From CBDVBD01 sp965372135 (GTDB taxonomy: Bacteria; Electryoneota; RPQS01; CBDVBD01), in NCBI GenBank assembly GCA_965372135.1, contig CBDVBD010000098.1, positions 1-12,115 on the forward strand: a stretch of 12,115 bases of DNA, read 5' to 3'. The notes beneath the pieces were generated by a model. It was not told the origin of the DNA. It did no database searches and worked only from the letters and a program-made list of their open reading frames with translations. How positions within the stretch are numbered: position 1 is the stretch's first letter; the number at the start of each line of letters is the position of its first letter. Positions 8,131 to 12,115 of the stretch are shown here, piece by piece. A program made the position numbers and the translations under genes.

Positions 8131-8159
8131 TTGATTTTCGGGCTTTATTTTATTATATT
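8131..8159 (+). promoter_or_regulatory. Promoter of tRNA-Arg
   Basis: -35 TTGATT (8131-8136), a 17-nt spacer and -10 TATATT (8154-8159), followed by a GC-rich discriminator CCGCGTCGC typical of stable-RNA promoters. The start would be near 8166, giving a 5' leader of about 24 nt. A 7-bp inverted repeat, CAAGAAG (8111-8117) with CTTCTTG (8127-8133), overlaps the -35 box. The rest of 7977-8130 is AT-rich and shows no gene. Confidence 0.6.
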
Positions 8160-8189
8160 TCCGCGTCGCAGGAAAGTTACAAATAATAT

Positions 8190-8263
8190 GCGCCCGTAGC
8201 TCAACTGGATAGAGCGTCTGGCTACGGACCAGAAGGTTGGGGGTTCGAGTCCCTCCGGGCGTA
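8190..8263 (+). tRNA. tRNA-Arg (anticodon ACG)
   Basis: A complete 74-nt cloverleaf: acceptor GCGCCCG with CGGGCGT (terminal pair G-T), D-stem GCTC/GAGC, anticodon stem TCTGG/CCAGA with loop CTACGGA (anticodon ACG at 8224-8226), a 5-nt variable loop, and T-arm GGGGG/CCCTC with loop TTCGAGT. The discriminator is A8263 and CCA is not encoded. No terminator follows directly; the nearest suitable hairpin is at 11703-11742, beyond the inserted block. Its last 6 bases lie in the left copy of the 11-bp direct repeat. Confidence 0.97.
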
Positions 8264-8267
8264 CATA
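8257..8267 (+). repeat. Left 11-bp direct repeat (putative attL core) at the tRNA-Arg 3' end
   Basis: GGGCGTACATA covers the end of the tRNA acceptor strand, the discriminator and 4 nt beyond. It is repeated exactly at 11693-11703. A chance exact 11-mer match to a tRNA end within 3.4 kb is unlikely (roughly 3400/4^11). Confidence 0.6.
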
Positions 8268-8585
8268 GCAATCAAGATTTCCATAATTCGTTGCGACATA
8301 ACCTCCATCATTTGATTGGCATACAGACTGTATCCATCCATTTCTGTATTTCTTAGTCCAAACTGTGTCCCCTATACTTTTAGTCTTCACCAAATAGATA
8401 CCGCTTGCGCCAAAAGAGCCCTCGCCTGCACTAATATACCCACCATCAATATTCTGCTGTGCTGCGTAACAGTCATCTTCCCTTGAGCTACCGTAACTGC
8501 GTTCCTAAACTACTTTACCAAAACTTTCAATCTTCACCAAGTACATGTTCCCTTGGTAGTTCGGAGGTGAGTTCGCAAGTATGTA
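8265..8585 (-). pseudogene. Decayed fragment of a secreted repeat (propeller-like) protein
   Basis: Reverse-strand translation from 8585 to 8265 gives two and a half copies of a repeat of the form YLVK..S.GD..W.K.YG......C.A.Q..DGGYI..G. Copies begin at MYLVKIESFGK (about 8550) and IYLVKTKSIGDTVWTKKY (about 8395), with DGGYISAG and DGGYVATN as the later halves. Such repeats are common in secreted proteins of FCB bacteria. An in-frame TAG at 8505-8507 replaces the tryptophan expected in G-x-x-x-W, frame and similarity are lost above 8585, and there is no start codon or C-terminus. Similarity stops at the tRNA end. Downstream in-frame codons read through the tRNA antisense strand and are not protein. 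I regard it as a truncated relic; the exact family is not identified. Confidence 0.65.
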
Positions 8586-8774
8586 AAAGGATCGAATACA
8601 TTTCCACTAATCCAAATTACGTCGAGATCTTTCATCAATGTGAAGGGTGAATGATCAACAATCATAAATCCAAGAAAAAAAGTAACATGAATTGGTTTGT
8701 CCAACTTACTGGAAATGTTTCGACAGCTTTCATCCAAAAATATCCGCCACAATCCTCAATTTTTGTTTTTTCTC
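8586..8774. other. AT-rich stretch without a recognisable gene
   Basis: Between the pseudogene fragment and the element promoter I see no supported ORF, RNA or repeat. Part of it may be further degraded sequence of the same repeat protein, but no clear repeat unit survives. Confidence 0.4.
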
Positions 8775-8803
8775 TTGACATTATCAACAAAAATTATTAT
8801 ATT
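8775..8803 (+). promoter_or_regulatory. Promoter of the HTH/protease/ATPase operon
   Basis: A perfect -35 TTGACA (8775-8780), a 17-nt spacer and -10 TATATT (8798-8803), with transcription starting near 8810. A second TTGAC lies at 8803-8807, 28 nt from the first, and could be one of two operator half-sites for the downstream XRE-like protein; that is speculative. Confidence 0.7.
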
Positions 8804-8846
8804 TGACTGAGAAGAATTTTTCAATGTAGTGGATGAAGGACATATT

Positions 8847-9239
8847 GTGGATCATGTAAATGATAATATTGATCGACTTAGTCAAAGAGTCGCTAAGCTA
8901 TTATCCGAGGAGCGAATCGAAAGGAATTATAGCCTTCGTAAGGTTCATGAATGTTTACCAATAAAAATAGCAATTTCAACACTACATCATTATGAAACCA
9001 AAGGTGCATCACCTGAAGCTATTAGAATCCTAAGCCTATTTAGATGGTATGGTCTAACGCTGGGTCAAATCTTCTCAGATCAATCCCCTCCTAAACAAAT
9101 GCTAACAGAACTGTGGGATGACGACAGTTTCAGAAAACTTTGTATTAAGCTTTATGGAGTGAATCCCACGAGACGCAAAGACATCTTGGCAGCACTTGCT
9201 AAGCTTATTTTTACAATTGGTCAGTCAGATCAAGATTGA
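8847..9239 (+). CDS. XRE-family HTH transcriptional regulator (ImmR-like)
   Basis: A small protein of 130 aa with one Cro/C1-type helix-turn-helix in its first half: LLSEERIERNYSLRKVHE, then ISTLHHYETKGASP as turn and recognition region, then ILSLFRWYGLTLGQIF. The C-terminal 50 residues (ELWDDDSFRKLCIKLYGV...) are not recognised. I choose GTG 8847, which has GAAGGA (8835-8840) 6 nt upstream. The frame is open to an alternative GTG at 8829, which lacks a Shine-Dalgarno. It is first in the operon, directly after a strong promoter, as expected of an autoregulator. With the downstream metalloprotease it resembles ImmR/ImmA pairs, where the protease removes the repressor. Target operator and inducing signal are unknown. 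Confidence 0.72.
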   Translation: MDHVNDNIDRLSQRVAKLLSEERIERNYSLRKVHECLPIKIAISTLHHYETKGASPEAIRILSLFRWYGLTLGQIFSDQSPPKQMLTELWDDDSFRKLCIKLYGVNPTRRKDILAALAKLIFTIGQSDQD

Positions 9240-9278
9240 AAGGTCATTGATTGTGATTTTTACGGGAGGTGTAAAGCG

Positions 9279-9719
9279 ATGGGAAAAAATACTGCCTCGT
9301 CTTATGGTGCCCCTACCTCTGCGAGTAGATTTCGTAACGGTCGGGAAATTGAGTTATGCCGTCCATGTTCGATCTTATTTTATTACTTGCGTCATCTAAG
9401 GAAGAAAAACAAATGGACATGGAAGTACACTTATGATCGTGTATCCAATGCGACTTCGCTCTCACCAAAAGAGATTCGCCGAATAGCCAGGGGACAGGTC
9501 CCCAACAGCAATCAAATACATTTGCTCACAAAAAGCCTACGATGGTTAATTTGCTTCGTCTTCGGTGTTGAGGCTCAGGTCTATAAAGAGACGGAGCATA
9601 TTTTCTTTTACGAAGTGGGAAACCACTCCCCATCATTGGCTGAACGTCGCGAATTTAAGAAACTGTACATTGAACTACTGCTTATGAAGATTAAGGATGA
9701 GCAGGGGGGGGGCAAATGA
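9279..9719 (+). CDS. Uncharacterised protein with weak HTH-like region
   Basis: A 146-aa basic protein that I cannot name. Residues about 35-90 (LRHLRKKNKWTWKYTYDRVSNATSLSPKEIRRIARGQVPN, then IHLLTKSLRW) follow the spacing of an XRE-type helix-turn-helix, though weakly. A CxxC (CRPC) lies just before this. The ATG at 9279 is supported by GGGAGG (9264-9269) at 9 nt. The gene ends in a run of nine Gs (9704-9712) and its TGA overlaps the next ATG as ATGA. One extra G, or a -1 frameshift on the run, would fuse it to the protease and give an HTH-ImmA/IrrE protein, an architecture known as a single gene. The HTH call is an inference from pattern. Confidence 0.6.
   Translation: MGKNTASSYGAPTSASRFRNGREIELCRPCSILFYYLRHLRKKNKWTWKYTYDRVSNATSLSPKEIRRIARGQVPNSNQIHLLTKSLRWLICFVFGVEAQVYKETEHIFFYEVGNHSPSLAERREFKKLYIELLLMKIKDEQGGGK
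9704..9712 (+). repeat. G9 homopolymer at the HTH-like gene/protease junction
   Basis: Nine consecutive Gs end 3 nt before the ATG at 9716. They code for the last Gly residues of the upstream gene and also form the ribosome-binding region of the protease gene. Homopolymer runs of this length are prone to slippage in replication, transcription, translation and sequencing. Confidence 0.9.
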
Positions 9720-10465
9720 ATTCCGTTAAGTATCCAATCGCAGCGGCTGCAAAACTGGCTAAAGGAATCGTCGAACGAGTTGAAAAGCCACATAGACGCC
9801 TATTATTTGATTCGGACTTTCACAATTTTGATAGTCTTAAAGGATTTGCAGAAGAAATCGGCGCCCGAATCATATTCAATAAAAGCCTTCCTGGAATAAA
9901 CTCGAATTCAAACCTTTTACGTACCACTAGTGCTGCTGTTATCAATGTACAAGGGACTCCCTATATCCTTATGGATAGATCATTAAAACCAAAATCAGAA
10001 TTGGCTTTGCGAGCGCTTGCCCATGAAATAGCGCATGTAATACTCGGACATTTAAGCCACCCAAACTTCGCAGCTTTTGTATATTCCGGTACGAAGAACA
10101 GGATGGATGCTGAATTGCAGGAACTCTTTTCTACACAAGTTGAACTGGAGGCTGATTTACTGGGAATGATGTTAATTGTTCCTGATAATCTTCTGGAAAA
10201 ACAGGTAGATAAGACAAAATTTATTCCTGCACGTCGCAAAGCTCGGGAACTTGGTTTAGATACGAGATGGCTGGTGGCTCGCATACAACTGTACAGAGAA
10301 ATATACGGATATAAGAAATCGCGAGAGCTCTTGAAAAGAGATCTGAGTGATAAGATCACAAAACCCGATCTGGATAAGTGGTACAGACTCGAGGGCACTC
10401 AATACAACAGCCTAGAATACTTCATGCCTGATATCGATGTTCTTCTCCTTGGCTACCTTAGTTAA
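9716..10465 (+). CDS. ImmA/IrrE-family zinc metallopeptidase
   Basis: A 249-aa soluble protein with a gluzincin-type site. The HEXXH motif is H103-E-I-A-H107 in ALAHEIAHVILGH, and the third ligand is probably E145 or D147 in the downstream LEADLLGMMLIVP helix, a spacing and wording typical of the ImmA/IrrE (DUF955) family. Before the site, GTPYILMDRSL matches the usual strand ahead of the active helix. In ICEBs1 ImmA cleaves the ImmR repressor, and in Deinococcus IrrE (PprI) cleaves DdrO; here the XRE protein at 8847-9239 is the likely substrate. The C-terminal 90 residues are unassigned. ATG 9716 overlaps the preceding stop by 4 nt, with the G-run acting as ribosome-binding site. The protease family is firm; the substrate is inferred. 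Confidence 0.85.
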   Translation: MNSVKYPIAAAAKLAKGIVERVEKPHRRLLFDSDFHNFDSLKGFAEEIGARIIFNKSLPGINSNSNLLRTTSAAVINVQGTPYILMDRSLKPKSELALRALAHEIAHVILGHLSHPNFAAFVYSGTKNRMDAELQELFSTQVELEADLLGMMLIVPDNLLEKQVDKTKFIPARRKARELGLDTRWLVARIQLYREIYGYKKSRELLKRDLSDKITKPDLDKWYRLEGTQYNSLEYFMPDIDVLLLGYLS

Positions 10466-10488
10466 ACACTATCAGTTAAAGAGAATTG

Positions 10489-11469
10489 ATGGTAAAGAGT
10501 CTAGACATTAAGAGGCTAAAGGCTAAGCTCGGCATTTCCAGAGGCTTACCGCTTGATTTAGTCTTCAATTATAACAGCCCTGTGTGGGATAGGCGATACT
10601 TCTATCCGAGGGATGGCCTATGCAGAAGATTTGTCGAACTGTATAATGAACCTGGCTCGCAAATTTTGGTTTTTGGAAAATCTTTAGTTGGTAAGACATC
10701 TTTGATATTGTATTGCCTGGAAGTAATGTTAGAGAAAAAGATCTGCCACATATTTTGCATTGAGAAAATGACAACAGAAACATTTGTACGCCGAGCGCTA
10801 CAAAAACTTGAAAAAACCCGTAGCGAAACTATATCTATATCCAAGTCATCGTCATGGGAGGCAAAAGCCACAGGCTCACTATATCTCGTGAAAGGAGAAG
10901 GTGCTGTAACTCAGAGAGAACACAGCGAGGATCGACAAACACCATGGATTGAAACTCCAGAAATTTCGGATTTGGCACAGTCTTTAAGTTGTCACAACGT
11001 TACTCTCTTTGTTGATGACGCTGAAAAAATATCCGATGTTTCTCTCATAGATGCCTTTAGAAATTTGGGAAAGCATTTATCTTCCGGAATTGAGGAAGGT
11101 GGAAAAGTCGTTTTCGCCATAGCAAATTCAAGACTCGAAGAAATTTCCAGAATTTGGAAACCATGCAGGAGTAGAATCGTTCCCCTAAAAATACCTAAGA
11201 TGACCATCGATGAGATCAAAGGACTTATTAATAGGGGTTGTGCATTTACATACATGAAATTGGAATCGGAAGTCGTAAATGAAATAACTGGCATGGCCGA
11301 CGGAATTCCAGCTCGAGCCCAACTAATCTGTTTAGAAACTGGTCGCGACATAGCACGGGTAGCCGGTATTAAAGACCAGCGCCTAACGGGAAATGAGACG
11401 AAAGTAGACATCGATCATTTTAGAAATGTAATCATAGAAATCATTAAGGATCGGCATATATATCTATAA
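10489..11469 (+). CDS. P-loop ATPase of AAA/STAND type
   Basis: A 326-aa predicted ATPase. Walker A is GKSLVGKT (G63-T70) after FYPRDGLCRRFVELY, which resembles the lead-in of AAA_16/ORC-like NTPases. Walker B is TLFVDDAEK (D176/D177). A sensor-1-like VVFAIANS follows, and the C-terminus (MTIDEIKGLINRG....ITGMADGIPARAQLICLETG) looks like an AAA lid. No C-terminal repeat sensor is present, so it is not a full STAND protein. ATG 10489 is chosen over the adjacent TTG 10486; only a weak AAAGAGA precedes it. It starts 23 nt after the protease stop and ends the operon. Possible roles are a defence or stress effector driven by the HTH/protease switch, or a helper ATPase of a lost mobilisation system. 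Fold call good, function unknown. Confidence 0.8.
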   Translation: MVKSLDIKRLKAKLGISRGLPLDLVFNYNSPVWDRRYFYPRDGLCRRFVELYNEPGSQILVFGKSLVGKTSLILYCLEVMLEKKICHIFCIEKMTTETFVRRALQKLEKTRSETISISKSSSWEAKATGSLYLVKGEGAVTQREHSEDRQTPWIETPEISDLAQSLSCHNVTLFVDDAEKISDVSLIDAFRNLGKHLSSGIEEGGKVVFAIANSRLEEISRIWKPCRSRIVPLKIPKMTIDEIKGLINRGCAFTYMKLESEVVNEITGMADGIPARAQLICLETGRDIARVAGIKDQRLTGNETKVDIDHFRNVIIEIIKDRHIYL

Positions 11470-11692
11470 ATAGGAAACACAGCCCTACATTACAGCTAAA
11501 ATAATTCTCGTGCCCCGCTGAAACGTATAAGTCGAGTTAGCAAATCTTACCGACCGCCAGATTTCAACCAAGCGGCCTTTGTTTAATATTCTGCGAGCAT
11601 TCATTTAGCAGCATGAAATCCTGATGCTGTCTCAAGGGTAGCTTTTTCTTCATCTGAGGGAGCTATAATAAAAGTTCGAATAACGTCCACGA
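11470..11692. other. Non-coding right end of the putative element
   Basis: No ORF with coding character is visible. An inverted repeat CAGCAT (11609-11614) with ATGCTG (11624-11629) has no T-run directly after it. GTTCGA at 11674-11679 echoes the tRNA T-loop but is 5 nt further from the 11-bp repeat than in the tRNA, so it is not a duplicated tRNA end. Recombinase arm sites could lie here but cannot be recognised. Confidence 0.4.
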
Positions 11693-11703
11693 GGGCGTAC
11701 ATA
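11693..11703 (+). repeat. Right 11-bp direct repeat (putative attR core)
   Basis: An exact copy of GGGCGTACATA from the tRNA-Arg 3' end at 8257-8267. The identity ends at both sides. It directly abuts the 5' arm of the terminator at 11703-11742, as expected if it is the original tRNA 3' end. Confidence 0.6.
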
Positions 11704-11742
11704 AAGGCAGGATAACCTATATGTTTATCCTGCCTTTTATTT
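11703..11742 (+). terminator. Intrinsic terminator, probably the displaced tRNA-Arg terminator
   Basis: A perfect 13-bp stem AAAGGCAGGATAA (11703-11715) with TTATCCTGCCTTT (11725-11737) closes a 9-nt loop and is followed on the + strand by TATTTTAT. On the reverse strand no T-run follows, so it serves + strand transcription. No + strand gene ends just before it: the ATPase stops 230 nt upstream. It fits best as the tRNA terminator in the uninterrupted locus. Confidence 0.82.
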
Positions 11743-11769
11743 TATGGTGATTGAGGCTGCAGTATTGGT

Positions 11770-12115
11770 CTATTTAAGCAGCACCACTTTTCGGGTGTTG
11801 GAAACAGTTGGTGTTTCCAGACGGTAGAAATATACTCCGGATGCTAAATCCGATGCATCGAACAAGGGATGATAGGTTCCCAAATCCCGCCAGCCATTGA
11901 CTAATGTCGTAACATGCCGACCCGTGACATCATAGACTTTTAAGCTGACATTGGTACCGATAAGTATCGAGAATGATAGAGTTGCACTTTGGTTAAATGG
12001 GTTTGGATATGCGGGATGTAAATAAAATGTATTTGGGATTTTCGGTGGTTGTGGGCTTGGTATTGCCTGAGAAACATCGAGAATCTCAAAGAAGTATCTG
12101 TCGTTAACATAGGCA
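11770..12115 (-). CDS. Secreted protein, C-terminal part with type IX secretion sorting domain (partial)
   Basis: Reverse-strand frame open from the window edge to TAG at 11770-11772; 115 codons are visible and the start lies outside. After a proline-rich linker (IPSPQPPKIPN) comes a roughly 80-residue domain: FYLHPAYPNPFNQSATLSFSI, VSLKVYDVTGRHVTTL, then FDASDLASGVYFYRLET and KVVLLK at the very end. This is the pattern of the type A C-terminal sorting domain (FlgD-Ig-like fold) by which the type IX system exports proteins to the surface of FCB bacteria. The domain is removed or used for anchoring after export in studied systems. The functional domains are beyond the edge. It converges with the putative tRNA terminator. 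Confidence 0.88.
   Translation of the reverse strand, partial: AYVNDRYFFEILDVSQAIPSPQPPKIPNTFYLHPAYPNPFNQSATLSFSILIGTNVSLKVYDVTGRHVTTLVNGWRDLGTYHPLFDASDLASGVYFYRLETPTVSNTRKVVLLK

Larger units (their letters stand above)
8257..11703. mobile_element. Putative tRNA-Arg-integrated element without visible recombinase
   Basis: About 3.4 kb between exact 11-bp direct repeats. The left repeat is the tRNA 3' end. The right one directly precedes a + strand intrinsic terminator that would suit the tRNA. Joining the two repeats gives tRNA-Arg followed at once by that terminator, a credible empty site. The interior is AT-richer than the thiamine cluster and carries a pseudogene fragment and a four-gene HTH/protease/ATPase operon. 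No integrase, transposase or relaxase gene can be seen, so it would be a remnant, a satellite moved in trans, or an insertion of another kind. The boundaries are inferred from the repeats alone. Confidence 0.55.

Noticed and set aside
8145..8264. Reverse open frame reading RPEGLEPPTFW across the tRNA
   Set aside because: This is the antisense translation of tRNA-Arg, a common false protein. Only the part right of 8265 shows protein similarity.
11609..11629. Hairpin after the ATPase operon as its terminator
   Set aside because: Only a 6-bp stem with a 9-nt loop and no T-run directly after it; the later T-run is too far away.
11674..11703. Duplicated tRNA 3' half at the right end
   Set aside because: GTTCGA and the 11-mer are both present, but the spacing differs by 5 nt and the T-stem bases do not match; only the 11-mer is a real repeat.
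8257..11703. CRISPR array, IS element or integron in the accessory block
   Set aside because: No regularly spaced repeats, terminal inverted repeats, transposase or integron integrase were found.

Overview
The window most likely comes from a bacterium of the FCB superphylum (a Marinimicrobia-, Calditrichota- or Ignavibacteria-like lineage). The main clue is the truncated reverse-strand gene at the right edge (11770-12115). It ends in a typical type IX secretion C-terminal sorting domain, with a YPNPFN motif followed by a terminal LASGVYFYRL...KVVLLK block. The remaining core genes fit this but do not narrow it further.

Layout. (1) 64-2454, +: a cytoplasmic hybrid histidine kinase with a MEDS-like N-terminus, a PAS-like segment, HisKA/HATPase and a C-terminal receiver. 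(2) 2504-3070, -: an HU-family gene with a consensus sigma70 promoter, a structured leader of about 175 nt, a strong Shine-Dalgarno and an intrinsic terminator. (3) 3144-7976, -: a compact thiamine operon, promoter - TPP riboswitch - terminator - thiC - thiM - thiE - thiL - thiD. It covers HMP-P synthesis (ThiC), thiazole salvage (ThiM), HMP-P phosphorylation (ThiD), condensation (ThiE) and formation of TPP (ThiL). No de novo thiazole genes are present. (4) 8131-8263, +: a tRNA-Arg(ACG) gene with its own promoter. (5) 8257-11703: an AT-richer accessory block between two perfect 11-bp direct repeats. One repeat is the 3' end of the tRNA gene; the other abuts a good intrinsic terminator at 11703-11742 that looks like the tRNA's displaced terminator. 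This suggests a roughly 3.4-kb element inserted at the tRNA, although no recombinase gene is visible. (6) 11770-12115, -: the 3' end of the secreted-protein gene.

The accessory block has two parts. Its left end is a decayed reverse-strand fragment of a secreted repeat (propeller-like) protein. Next comes one forward operon: an XRE-like regulator, a second weaker HTH-like protein, an ImmA/IrrE-type zinc metalloprotease and an AAA/STAND-like P-loop ATPase. The HTH/ImmA pair resembles the ImmR-ImmA repressor/anti-repressor switch of mobile elements; the ATPase would be the effector or a partner. The second HTH gene ends in a run of nine Gs directly before the protease start. One added G, or a -1 frameshift, would fuse the two proteins, so this may be a switch or a sequencing artefact.

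The best candidates for something undescribed are this recombinase-less tRNA-borne element and its HTH/protease/ATPase operon. The thiamine and HU regions are ordinary but well preserved, with readable regulatory signals.
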